A stretch of DNA of 35,000 nt from Botryococcus braunii (Eukaryota > Chlorophyta > Trebouxiophyceae): the NCBI GenBank assembly GCA_002005505.1, contig KV908565.1, forward strand, positions 175,001 through 210,000. The letters run 5' to 3'. Below are positions 1 through 10,786 of this stretch, one piece after another (positions within the stretch are counted from its first letter, which is position 1; each line of letters opens with the position of its first letter). The notes below the pieces were generated by a model that saw only the letters and a program-made list of their open reading frames with translations, was not told where the DNA came from and ran no database searches. The translations under genes were made by a program, and so were the position numbers.

Positions 1-1854
1 GGGGAAGAGCCAACGATGTCGATATAAGGGTCACGCCCCTCCTCCCACGCATGGAGGCGGAGGTCTGCGCGAGGGCGCTCCTGGCCAGGGACAAGGGTGG
101 GAAAGGCGGGTTCCCGGGTGACCCGCTGACGAGCTGAGGTAAGGACAGCGTCCAGGCCGTTACGAACGGAGTAATGTCGGCCGACAATGGCAACATCCCC
201 CCTGAGGTGCAGTGGACCGACGGTCGCCCCAGACATCCAACTCCCTCAAGCAGCACGGGCATTGGGAGCCAGGCTGGAAAATGGGGATCAAGAGCTGGTA
301 TTGAAGGCGGCAGCGGAACGACTCTGGGGGCATGATCTGCTGCAAATGAGGAACTGGGAGAACCAGCAGCCAATCAGACGCTCCCGGCTGTGTAAGAGAT
401 TGGAGCACAGCACGGTCGCGATCCGAGCGAGCAGGGTCATCAAGAACCTCCCGGTATGCGCGTTGAGACAAGGGTTTGGACAGCCGGGCTTGCACTTTGC
501 TGCGGACAAAATCCGGATCCTCGAAGAGCGCCGCATCGAAATCAGGAACAAGGGCGCAGTAGTCAGCCTTGGCAGCTAGGGCAGCGGGGACAAGAGGGGC
601 AGTGGATGTCCCCAGAAGGTGGTCCTGAAGGGGGGCGGTCTGCGTGACGGAGGCGAGATAGGCACAAGGCAGAAGGGAAGTGGCCTTAGTGAACCCTAGA
701 CCCCCCTGGGCAATAGGCAAGCCAGCCAAGGTTTGCTGCAAAGGGCCAAAACCACCACCACCAGCTGTGACAATGGATTGGAGGACCTGGGTTTGGAGCA
801 TATCAAAGGTCACCAAAGCTTGCTCAGCTGCAGCTGGCGGCATGGTCCGAGCTGTGAAAACCACCTTGCAGGTCCCAAGGCAACTGCGAAGCAAGAGAAG
901 CTCGGCTTGGGGGTGGCGGAGAATCGGCAAACGCTGGAGCAAGGCTGCCACGGCATCAACATGCGCCTGGGCTACGGAAGCCGCGTACTCGACTGACACG
1001 GTGACCGCTGCCCCCAACACTATCAAACCAGCACGAGTTTCATTGACGAAGCCCAGAGGGAACCCATCCAAATGCTAAGGGTTCGGGCGCGGCGACCACA
1101 CACGGCACTTGTGAGGGTTGAGGCTCAAGCCATATGCGGGGGCCCGGTCAACAACCAACTGGACTGCCTGCTGTGCTGCGGGCACGGGACCAACAAACGT
1201 GCCGTCATCCAGATACCACCCTTGGTGTACGTCGGGACACTCCCGGTGAAGGTCAAGGAGGAGTGGCTGGACAGTGAGCGCAAAAAGCAGCGGAGAGAGG
1301 GGGTCCCCTTGCTGGACCCCTGTTGTGGAGTCCACGACATGGGGCCCAACATACTGATGGGCCGCGCAGCCGTACGTCGTCGCCACATACTGCCAGATGC
1401 TGAGGCAATGGAGGGCGACTTCCCCAAGCATGCGGTTGCGGTCGACCGTATTGAAAGCATTTTGGAAGTCCAAGCTGACAACGACGAGGTCGGGGGAATC
1501 TTGCTGGTGTGCCACCAAGCGGTTGAGGGCATGGACGAGGCCTTCTGCACCCCATCGGACTCCCACCCCGACTTGGTGTGGCTGCAAATACTCACTGACA
1601 GCGGGCAAGACGGCTGCAACAGCTATCTTGGAAACCGGAAGGCGCAGGGTGAGCCCCACTGCAATGGGCCGGATACCCCCATTGGGCTTCAAGAGAGGGG
1701 TGATGGGAGCGCTGGCCCAATAAGATCGCAAGGGATGGGGAATATCCCCAGCTAAGGCCCGATTGACCACGCCAAGGAGGCTGTCCAATAAGAGGTCTGA
1801 GCCACCTACAGATAAGGCATGTTTGTCCTTCTTCTTCTTCCGGAGGGTCGCTTA
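1..1854 (-). pseudogene. LINE-A: non-LTR retrotransposon reverse transcriptase, disrupted, cut by window edge
   Basis: This is the reverse-transcriptase part of a LINE, the enzyme that copies element RNA into a nicked chromosomal target. Read on the minus strand it shows, in order: the fingers motif KPNGGIRP (about 1683-1650), catalytic motif A LDFQNAF (about 1473-1453), motif B GVQQGDPLSP (1320-1291) and motif C YLDD (1215-1204). All three catalytic aspartates are therefore present. A single in-frame TAG at 1077-1075 separates this from the next 303 codons, which continue in the same frame through a GGLGF segment and a CPCC...LDVWGD cysteine motif near 260-223. Close to 218-223 one base appears to be missing; the frame that opens beyond it (VHC..., then an RPRADL...W..GRD stretch) runs to position 1 and looks like the usual C-terminal domain of these algal elements. 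The open frame begins after a TAA at 1854-1852, so the 5' part (endonuclease) is absent. Family assignment is secure; the exact clade is not. Confidence 0.88.
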
Positions 1855-1869
1855 GGGTACCCCTATGAG

Positions 1870-2380
1870 GTTGATTGTCAGCGCCCACATCCTGTTGACA
1901 TGGATCCATTAGCCCTCGTTAGGCAGCTGCAGGCCAATACCCTCGATGTGCCTTCCCTCCATGTTTCCCCACGGTTAGCCCCTACGGATCCCCAGCTATG
2001 TACTTATGTGCGGTGATTTGCGCGCCCTACTCAGGCTCAGCGCTCCCGCCTTTTTATCTATCTCTTGATGTTTCCAAGGTTCGGCTCTTTCTCAGGTTTC
2101 GTCTTGGTGTTCATGGCCTTCCCATTGATATGGGCCGCTGGCAGCGGCTTCCGCGTCTTAAGCGCATGTGTGATATGTGTGGTTCCGCTGTGGGTGATGA
2201 ACACCACTTTGTTTTTCACTGTCCCGGCCCGGTACCCCGGTACGGGAAAGTTACCCCCAGTTGTTTGCTAGTCCCTCACGGTCTCTTCGGCAGTTCATTT
2301 GGCAAGCTGACTTGCGTGCGCTTGTATCTTTCATCTCGGATGCCTTCCAGCCTCGTGTTGACTTACGCCGGATGCGGTGA
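1870..2380 (+). pseudogene. LINE-B: C-terminal zinc-finger fragment of a second non-LTR retrotransposon
   Basis: This plus-strand fragment carries the C-terminal segment that follows the reverse transcriptase in many L1-like elements. It has an [10 protein letters not shown]...GRW...PR motif, then a C-x2-C-x8-H-x5-C zinc-knuckle-like cluster (about 2169-2222), then a YPQLFAS...RQFIWQADL tail ending at TGA 2378-2380. The frame is broken in three places. TGA at 2014-2016 sits where related proteins would have a tryptophan (YVR*FARP). The frame shifts near 2060-2070, and again near 2245-2252. No reverse-transcriptase core precedes it on this strand; the fragment starts within about 20 bases of the 5' limit of the minus-strand LINE-A. 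It is therefore a 5'-truncated, decayed copy. I am confident of the family from the motif order; the 5' limit is approximate. Confidence 0.75.
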
Positions 2381-2609
2381 CTTGGCCGCAGCCACGTCTG
2401 TGGCTGCCCCTCCCCCCATTTTCCCCCCTTTCCCCGTTTCGTTTACGCCGTTGCATGTCTAGTCTTTTTTGGCTGCCTCGGGTGGCCCGATTTTCTTTAT
2501 TTCGGGTAGCGTGTGTGTTGTGGACATCTTATCATGCCCTCGTGGCTGGATAGATGTAACTCCTTCTTCCGGAGACTTGCGCGTACGTAGTAGTTCTCGA
2601 GTCGAGAAC
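2381..2609 (+). other. Putative LINE-B 3' tail and junction to next fragment
   Basis: This segment lies between the LINE-B C-terminal stop and the first recognisable endonuclease codons. It starts pyrimidine-rich (CCCCTCCCCCCATTTTCCCC) and holds a short perfect palindrome, TTCTCGAGTCGAGAA (2593-2607). I see no coding motif and no poly(A) or target-site duplication. Confidence 0.35.
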
Positions 2610-3765
2610 CTATGGGGGTATCAGCTTCTGTTTTCCACCTGAGGTTTCTCAGGAAAAGAAAGGCTATGGGTTGCTTATTGCAGTTAAGGTTAGTTCATTG
2701 TATAGTGCTCAACTGCGGGCACACACATCATCGTCACTCTGGGTATCTTTACGATTTATACATGCCACCCATTCCCCCTATACTCAGGCAATTTCTATAT
2801 CCCCCCCTCTGGGTCTCCGTTACTTCAGCCTGTCCCTCTTCCCACTCGTTACGATGAGCTCTATGGGGTTTTGTCATCCCTGGACGGTTGCATCTTTGTA
2901 GAGGGTTAACTTCAATGGTCACATCACATATGTTTCTACATCTTCCTCGGCCGATTTAGGCCGCTTCTGTGGTCAAGATCCTAGTGGACGCCAACTTGTC
3001 AACTTGGCTGAACAGACTGAGTTAGTTATATGTACCGGATGTGTCTCAGGTGACTTGGATGCTCCTCCGACTTATTGGGCCACCGCCCGTACCTCTGCGG
3101 CTAGGCCGGATCATATTTTGGTTTCCTCGTTGCTCCTTGAATGTATCCAGTCTGTTACCGTCGCAACTGAGTTGAAGGGTTCTGACCATTATAGTATCAC
3201 CACCTCCTTTGCCTTACCCATGATTTGTGCTACTATTTCTAACAGTTCACATGTGGGGGTGCCCCTGCGACAAGTCCATTGGAAAGGGTGTTGTCGTCTA
3301 GATTATGTGCATCACTGGGAGCTTGATGCTCCTGCCTTGGGTCGTTGTACTGACTTAGCGTTGGCTGGGCACGTGGAGCAAGTGATGGATACCTTGTCTC
3401 GGGTCTTAGTCCGTGCTGCTCACGCTGCAGACATGCGGATGCATACTAGAAACCAGCGGAACCATACTAGTAACAGTACTTTTCGGTTAGGTTCTCAGGC
3501 CAGGACTCGCCCACACCAGCCGTTTCATGACCAGGAATGAGTTAAAATCAAGCGGGACTGGCGGGGGGCTGGTCGCCTACACGGGTTTTCTGCCCCCCTG
3601 GTACGTGGACTTGAGCGGCACTACCACTCTTATGTGCGATCCCGTAAATGGGTGTGGCTCATGTCCCAGTTAGAAGAGTGTGTTGCTCAATTTCATACTT
3701 GCCCCCGTCAATTTTGGCGGACCTTCCGTGGCCACCCCAACTTCTTTGCCCTTGCCCTTACATGA
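2610..3765 (+). pseudogene. LINE-B: APE-type endonuclease domain and linker, frameshifted
   Basis: This is the N-terminal endonuclease of a LINE, which nicks target DNA to prime reverse transcription. The apurinic-endonuclease family motifs appear in order: a strand reading YGLLIAVKVSSLYSA (about 2661-2710), YIPPSGSP (2796 onward), the metal-site strand NFNGH (2908-2922, usually GDFN) and the catalytic SDHY (3181-3192) preceded by ARPDHILVS. The linker to the missing reverse transcriptase follows, with an RKW.....L and FWR signature (3712-3720). The frame changes twice: near 2760-2790, and at 2905-2908, where a one-base excess makes TAA and the next frame restores FNGH. An in-frame TGA at 3538-3540 is then followed by 75 more codons of clear linker, ending at TGA 3763. 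This belongs to the same general family as the 1870-2380 fragment but to a different copy, because it lies downstream of that fragment's stop. Confidence 0.78.
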
Positions 3766-4177
3766 CCATGAGGTTTGGAGCCAAGTACATGAAATTTCAT
3801 GTCTGGGTTCACTCGGGGGGATCTTCAAACGCCTGACGAACTTACCGCTAGCAGCGCTGCACACATCTGCATGTATCCAGCTGGGTGCATTTGGTGTGAA
3901 TTTACCTACAAAGGTGGCCCGGCACTTCTCGTCAGTGACGCCTTCGGTATAAAGCATACCTCGCTGTGTCACAGTTATGGGCATCTGTGGGCGGGTATAG
4001 GTATGTGGCACACATATGTCGTATACGGCATGTCGTCATGAAAGGGTCAAAACAAGCTTAAGGCTTTTGAATTCATATTTCGCATGACCCAATCCAAAAC
4101 AGCACGTGCATAGATCCTTGCCCTTCAAAGCAGGGTACGCCTTTGCCCGTAACCTTTCCAATATCCACGGAATTTAC
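3766..4177. other. Possible LINE-B remnant, then unassigned spacer
   Basis: Up to about 4050 short open frames exist in two registers, but none shows reverse-transcriptase motifs; this is where the LINE-B polymerase would start, so it is either badly decayed or the element ends here. Nothing else is recognisable. Confidence 0.3.
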
Positions 4178-4352
<175 letters not shown>

Positions 4353-5778
4353 CATCCGGGGCTCATGATTATCAGAATTTCCTGTACAGTGACTCACTGG
4401 GGTTACCTCCTGATTTTAAACAACCAAGTTTCATTGGAGTGCTCATAGCATAGTCCTCTAAAATCACTTGTGCATAGTTCCAAAACCCTGTTATTCACTT
4501 TGCACACTTCACATATGCAGAAAGAGTATACTGAGGCTCCCGGGGCAAGACGAAGGCAAAGACATTATGTCCTTCTATCAACTACATGACATACCCAAAT
4601 CGCTAACCTATATAACTTTCTTGTATGTGTTACGTTGGAGAAGCTATGCGGTCTGCCCTGTTCTCCCCCTTCTGCTTGCCCCAGACCTCCAGAGGATCCT
4701 GCCAAGGTTTGTTCCCATTGCCTAGATACATCTGGTGCGGCAGAAGATACTATTGACGTGTAAAAAGGAGCTTTCCCTTCCCTCATGTGAAGGCAGAAGA
4801 AAGCCTTGATTTATCAGTCAATACACTGGGTAATGCAAATGCGAGTCCCTTGGCAACTTTGCTGCATAATTCCTTTGATCTTTTCATTAGAAAGAACCAA
4901 AGAGATGATGCCAGCCATGCATATTGATGACACTAAAAGGGAGCAGCCCCTTTTTGGTTCTAAAATAGCAACTTTATTTATCAGGTTGCGTCTCAGTAAC
5001 GAAGGCCTCGAATGGTTTGTCCAATTTATTATGATTGTTCAAGCACTCCCTAGCAAACCGATTCAGCTAGACATGTTTGTTGGAATACACAGTTCGACCT
5101 TACGTAAGAGTAAACTGCCCCACTTATTAAGAAATATATACTTAAGATGTATCTGGAACGGCATGTGAGACCTTTAGCAGTGCAAGAGAAGAACTGGCAC
5201 AGGAGGCCTTAGTAACTGCACTTTGTGAAACAACGTTGACATTGCCAAAAGCATCTTGGGAACATCGATGCGATCATTCTGATGATATGGTGATTTGCCC
5301 GCTGCCACTCTAGAGAGCGGCAGTGGGCATCTGCATTTCACCACAGGTGAAGATATTGAAGATTTGCACATCTTCAAATTTTCAATTTATGTGGCCACGG
5401 GTGGAGAAGGTACGTACAGTGGCCAAGGTATGCATCGCAATTGTGGCCATGCTGTTTCCAAGCTAGAAAGCCTGGTATCTGCACTTTGTACCGACTACGC
5501 GCCTGGCCTCATAATAATCGGCTAGTATGCCCAATATCGACAATGTCGACGTCGTTTGATCACGAGATCACGAAATGCAGCTTCGCAGCTGTACCTGGCC
5601 AGGGTGGCTTAATTGATGCCGCTACTACGTACGTCTAGGTTGCTGTAGGATATAAAACGAGGCCTCAGGAGGCCCTAGAGAGCCTGAAGTGCCCAACTAG
5701 GGTATACGTCTGGAATAGGGTATCTATTGCCCATTTCATAAAATTTTTGTTGCCGGGCTGTATAGGCTAACCAGAAAT
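4353..5778. other. Spacer, no gene recognised
   Basis: Both strands are closed by frequent stops, and the short open frames lack motifs or splice context. I see no RNA gene. Confidence 0.5.
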
Positions 5779-5871
5779 CGCTGAGAGCCCAGCAGTACAA
5801 CCGCTGAGAGCCCAGGATTGAGGAGCGCTGAGAGCGCAGCAGTACGATCGCTGAGAGCCCAGCAGTACAAG
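5779..5871. repeat. 23-24 bp tandem repeat, four copies
   Basis: The core CGCTGAGAGCCCAGCAGTAC occurs at 5779, 5802 (half-degenerate), 5826 (one change) and 5849. Confidence 0.85.
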
Positions 5872-6859
5872 GCCGGGGCTAAAGCTGGCCCTCTTCGCCC
5901 GCTAAATTTCAAGTAATGCGTTCCCCAAGTACTACCAATACTAGCACTGCAACAGTGGTTCCACGTGGTATCACTACTGGTATATAAAGCCGGTGCACCG
6001 GCTATTCCAAGCGCCTGTACCACTACCTTAAAGAGAATTCCCATACTTGTGGCCAACAGTAAATGTAGCTACAGCTATAGCTTTGATAAGAAAGTACGAA
6101 TATATGATTAAACATGCCAGATTCGCAGTTACGATGATCGTGGAGATCGGGATCAAGATGCCCGTCAAATCACGGTCGTACAAGGGCTTCCAATAAAAAG
6201 CAAACTCAATGGGCTGACGTTGCCCCGGGCAGACATGTACGACCGAAATACGACGGATATGCAGGAAGGCATGCCGTTGAGAAAAGCATCATTTCGGAAT
6301 GCCTTCAGCTGACTGCAGTAATACGAGACGGGAATCCGCTAAGCCGCCTTTTATAATTCTGCGGATCGCTCGAAGGAAGCCATAAGCCCATGCTGAGCCA
6401 ACTCAAAAAGGATGGAAAGAATACACAATTGGCTCTGTGCAAACGTGTGGCCTATACGGGACTTCATACCTGAATAAGAAAAGTCTTAGAACCTTTCTTC
6501 GTCTGCCGTATCAAAATTTGGAATATCTTCCTTCTTCCTTTAGTCTAGTAATAGTCTTACTACGTTGGAATGTCTATACGTCACCCTACTACACCATGGT
6601 CCGAATATCTTGCCAGAAATATCTTGCTGGCATCCCTCAAGGCTAGCTGGCTTGCAAACCGGCAGATAAGCCTCCACTTTTATGATCACTACTGTCATGT
6701 GGAAGCCGCTGCAGGACAGATGGGAGTGCACAAGTTGTCCGCGTGCGCACCCAGAGGGTTGCGGATTGCGTTTACGGAGACCCTTACGATAACCATACCA
6801 TCAGCATATCTTACTTTTAAATCTTTCGTGAATGGAAGTCACATTCGGAGTTCAAACAT
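5872..6859. other. Spacer, no gene recognised
   Basis: No coding, RNA or repeat signal was found in this AT-richer stretch. Confidence 0.45.
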
Positions 6860-6995
6860 GGTTCAGTGATCATGCGATTGATCACGATAGTGCACCGAGC
6901 CATGATCAAACTCCGAACAAGAGATCCAGTACTGGATCTCTTGTCATTTAGGACTAGTCCTAATGACGTCATGACATGACAGATATCGCGGAATA
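6860..6995. repeat. Cluster of perfect palindromes
   Basis: Within about 130 bases lie a 28-bp perfect palindrome (6917-6944, 14-bp arms and no loop, centre AGT|ACT), AGGACTAGTCCT (6950-6961) and ATGACGTCAT (6963-6972). Several TGATCA sites and GATATC also occur. No open frame crosses it, so it is regulatory, a mobile-element end or a hairpin-forming relic. Confidence 0.8.
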
Positions 6996-8382
6996 TCCTC
7001 CAAAGCCAGTTGAAATCCAATAAATCAAGCTAAAGCTATCATTAAGGCTTTCCAGCATCTCATATCCTTAGCTTAGCTAAGATAAGGCAGCTCCTATATA
7101 GGCATAATGGTCGCAATCATGAAGGTCGATCCCACTCCCTCGGAGCCTGAATCATACCGGAGGCCGGTGCTCTCAGTTTTAAATCTCTAGTCGGCATGCG
7201 CTGCCGCTGCGACCTCACAAAGATAATCAAAAAAGTATCAGCTAATAAGGGTTCAACAGCCCAGCCGGGGCAACCGAAGGAAGTGAAACTGTGCTACGCA
7301 TTCTTGATTTCCCCTACCAAGCCCAATCATCATTCCTGCAACATTTGCCCCGTTGCAAGAAGACAGTTTTGCCTGATAATGCTGATTTGATGGTGGGTTG
7401 TAATTTTAAAACCCGTAAATGATGGCCTGTTGCTTACACCCATGGCCATTTATTCCCCTGAACCGAACAACCGCTTCTTGTGGCGTCCTGGGAACTCTTG
7501 TATCCCTACCCAGGACTGGCCATGGTGCGCTCCCGAATTTGCTCAAAACAATGTATGTGCAACAAGATTTTAAACTGTGAGTATCACTCATGACTGCTCG
7601 GCCAGACCTTAAACCCGCTTCATACCCGCTTCAAAATTAAGATGTACATCTCAAGCATTTTCCAACAACTGATTGGAGCATGCCTCACTGTCATGACTCA
7701 GATAATATGACACTGGGTCCCACCTCACCGGGATCGTCAAGGCCATATAGCAATGTGGAAGGCAGTCGGCACATGAACAGTGCTCGACCTGCAAATATGT
7801 CTTTAAATCAAATATACTTGGATCCCAGATTGACCCTTTGGATATATCGTCCAAGTTGTGGGCGAGGGAGGCAACGCCCTTCTCTGGATGGCGACTACAC
7901 TTTTATTTAGAATACACATCATTTGACGTTAGTATACTAAACATGGTCTGCAACGTGTCGGTAATATCCCACATCTGTTTAACTATCGAGTCGTGCGCAA
8001 CTCGTGGACTGGGCAAAATGTGCGCATCCATATGTTTTTCTGCGGGGCAGTACTGCTGTACGCTAGTGATACAGAATCAGAGTTGTAAGGGTTTAAACCC
8101 TGGGCCCGGGGTTCTAAGCCTCGAAGACGAGCAATTCAGAACCTGGACACCTGAAAAGCGTATCAGGCTAGCAAAACTAGGGGGCGACCCTGCTGAGTGC
8201 TGACCGTGTATCAACTCGGGACATTCTGCTCTGCTAGATGCCTGTGCATGCACCTGCAGTTTTGAAGCAGCTATTGGGTAGAAGCTGCAGCGCACACACC
8301 AAATTTCTGGAAACTACTCGAACTCTTAAGAGCTTTAGTTCTAGCCTGAGACAAGAATCCCATGCCTTTGCCCTTTGTATGA
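6996..8382. other. Spacer, no gene recognised
   Basis: Only short open frames on both strands, without family motifs or splice context. Confidence 0.45.
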
Positions 8383-8497
8383 GCCCTACCTACTGACATC
8401 CCTGAAACATTCCTTGAGGGATCCGTGCAAGAGGGGACAGCCCTACCTACTGACATCCCTGAAACATTCCTTGAGGGATCCGTGCAAGAGGGGACAG
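8383..8497. repeat. Exact 57-bp tandem duplication
   Basis: Two copies (8383-8439 and 8440-8496) appear identical. The period is divisible by three and keeps a plus-strand frame open, but that frame shows no known motif, so the duplication is probably recent and non-coding. Confidence 0.93.
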
Positions 8498-8750
8498 CGG
8501 AAAGAGGTTGAAATTAATGTAGGCTTTGGAGAGTGCTTAGCAGACTCTCCCAAATATCCGGCTGTTTATCTGGAAGGCCTCACAGAGTGGCTGTCATACA
8601 AGTCCCGTTCGACGTGGGACGATCAATCGAATTCCTAAATTCTTAAACGGGACGAAATCCTAAATTCTTCTCTGTGCCAATAAGACGGCTGCTACAAACC
8701 GTCAGTTTGGGGAGACCTTCCGTGATGAGAGTGGTCCATCGTACCCAAAC

Positions 8751-8812
8751 GCGATCTACTCGCAATCCTGCCAAGCAGGACGCGATCTACTCGCGATCGT
8801 GCCAAGCAGGAC
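8751..8812. repeat. 31-bp tandem duplication
   Basis: Two copies of GCGATCTACTCGC...CCAAGCAGGAC (8751-8781 and 8782-8812) differ at two positions. Confidence 0.9.
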
Positions 8813-9539
8813 GCAGCTTATACAAAACCATATCCAACGAGGCCAATGGATTCCAATATCAGCCCCTGTGACCGTGACCGCCGTGCAGGGCAGTTTGCAG
8901 CTGAAGCCCTCATGGTTGGACTGTTGGTTACAAAGCCATTGCAGTACAAAAGGGGCCTGATACGAAGTCATATGCAGTACGTGACGTTGACAGGACAATC
9001 CAGGAACTTTCTGTTCCCTTGGAATCGGTTCCAAGTTTCTAAGCACAGGCTACTTCCACGAGCCTTCACCTGCATTAAAGACTCGACAGCTTACATGACT
9101 AGGATGACCAGCCTGGGATCCCGCCTCATCTGATGATGGGGAGGGGGATTCTGCAGATTGCAGTACAAGATGTGTACTGCAAGCACATACCCAGTCCCTG
9201 GACGGTGTGACCCTCATTGGATGTCGGGTGCTACACCTCGTCACAACCTAGTATCCAAATTCCATGAAAGCAAACATGGGAATTCCGATTTTCTGGTAGC
9301 CCGGTTGCAATTTAAATGAAATTTCAACCTTGGTGGGATCAAGCCTATATGCCACCAATTGGGTACGTCACCTTTGAAGACAAGTCCTCCTTGGCAAGTG
9401 GAGGATCCTAAGGAGGTCGAGAGCTCCTAAAACGGCGTGCACGTGAACAGGGAGCTGAGTGTTACACCATACTTGATTTCCTGATAAAATAACCGACCTT
9501 GATGCAGGTCACGATGGCAGTCCAAAATCAGCTCAACAG
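8813..9539. other. Spacer, no gene recognised
   Basis: Nothing supported on either strand. Confidence 0.45.
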
Positions 9540-9570
9540 CCATGCAGGCCCCGAGGGGGCGCCTGCATGG
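9540..9570. repeat. Strong hairpin (10-bp perfect arms)
   Basis: CCATGCAGGC and GCCTGCATGG flank a C4GAG5 interior that can itself pair. It sits at the start of a 94-codon plus-strand open frame of unknown meaning. Confidence 0.75.
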
Positions 9571-10116
9571 CCTTCAAGCTGGAATGATTCTGGGACGCGA
9601 GATTGTGTTCAGTGATTTCCATTGGACATTGACAATTAGGCCACGCAGGCAGCTGCCGGACCCGCATAGCACACGCTGCACAACACAACTATCCCCTTCA
9701 AGCATGCATGCACTCATCTTTGCCATGGGGATTGGGATGCTGCTCGAGAAAAGCAAATCTTCTCGTAATCCTCAGGGGCCCTTGGGTCCCGGCCAATGGC
9801 CCTTTGAGACCAGCCGGCTCTCATGAAACCTAGGGGCGCGTGCTTAAGGTCCGTTCGCCGCGGTCAGCCAGGCTCCGAGGGACCGAGGGCTGAGCCTTCT
9901 CTCGCTCCCTTCCAAGGCTGCGCATCGGCTGTCGTGTGGCTTGCGCATTGTGCGTTGCTGTTCAATCTGCGACGTGCGTGATGCTGAGCAGCTTGAAACG
10001 TGCTGCGCGTCCGTGGATCGACATTTAGAAGGTCCTGGTGCTGGCAGGGAAGGCTCCGCACGGCCGCCGGTGTGTTGTTGACGCCCAGTGCAAAATCTAC
10101 GTGGCTCGGCGCCCTC
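9571..10116. other. Spacer, possibly downstream part of the 10117 gene
   Basis: No exon could be supported. If 10117-10392 is a real minus-strand gene, its later exons should lie here. Confidence 0.35.
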
Positions 10117-10392
10117 TCATCCGCAATTCGTCACTTCTGATGCATATCGAGGTCCCCATCCCTGAAACTTCTTCAACGGTTGTCCACCCTGACGAGGTTC
10201 CAAGCTGTAGCACGTAACAAAATACTCCTGGAATGCTGACTCCGGGAACAAACCAAGTTCAAGGACTGCCCGGAGGCAAATTTCGACAAATTTTTGCTTG
10301 GAGTCCAGAGGCCCTGCAGCAAGTCGGCGCCGTCCCAAATCGTGACTGTTCTATTCCACTTCCGCAGTGAACGCTTTGGGCTCCTTCACCAT
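10117..10392 (-). pseudogene. Candidate first exon(s) of an unknown gene, HORMA-like segment
   Basis: An ATG at 10392 opens a minus-strand frame (MVKEPKAFTAEVE) that meets TAG at 10353-10351 and then stays open in the same register to 10117. The second part holds KQKFVEICLRAVLELG followed by LFPESAF (about 10251-10231). This resembles the helix plus (G)LFPE.(S/Y)F segment of HORMA domains (HORMAD/ASY1, MAD2 and REV7 families). The TAG may be removed by a short intron, since an acceptor-like CTGCAG lies just before GGCCTCTGG (10311-10303), but I could not find a donor giving the right phase. The alternatives are a pseudogene or a chance open frame. A TATA-like box lies about 120 bases upstream. 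The HORMA idea rests on one short stretch and is tentative. Confidence 0.3.
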
Positions 10393-10503
10393 TTGGAGTC
10401 TGCTATTTTCCGAAGCGATACACATGGATAAATGTGCAGCTCCACGGCAATGGAGAGGAATTGCCGCCCAACTGTTGCCCTCGCAGAACCGCTGCGCTGC
10501 TGC

Positions 10504-10513
10504 CTTTATATAT
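10504..10513 (-). promoter_or_regulatory. TATA-like box
   Basis: On the minus strand this reads ATATATAAAG, about 120 bases upstream of the ATG at 10392 and about 270 bases downstream of the kinase stop. The position suits a core promoter for the 10117-10392 candidate. No other promoter element is evident. Confidence 0.4.
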
Positions 10514-10786
10514 CGGTGATGATATCAGTACCTGCAGGCCTGTCGACTACATTCTAATGACTTCGGTCTTCCGTGCGGATCGGTAAATTCGGCGAGTCCC
10601 CCCGCCAACTATTTCCCAGTTCAAAACCCATATGCGGCAAGTTGAGAGATCAAATTCCTTAGTGTGGTCACACCTGTGTCGTTTGTGGCCTAGTTAGGCA
10701 CCACACAGCTACCCGTACTGCTGCATGTACCGCCCCATGCAACTCTCCAGTAGAAGGCACATCGAACATTCCCACTCTTGAGCTCC

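Noticed and set aside
1..2380. Twin-priming inversion of one LINE
   Set aside because: The minus-strand part has its own C-terminal cysteine domain different from the plus-strand one, so these are two families, not one inverted element.
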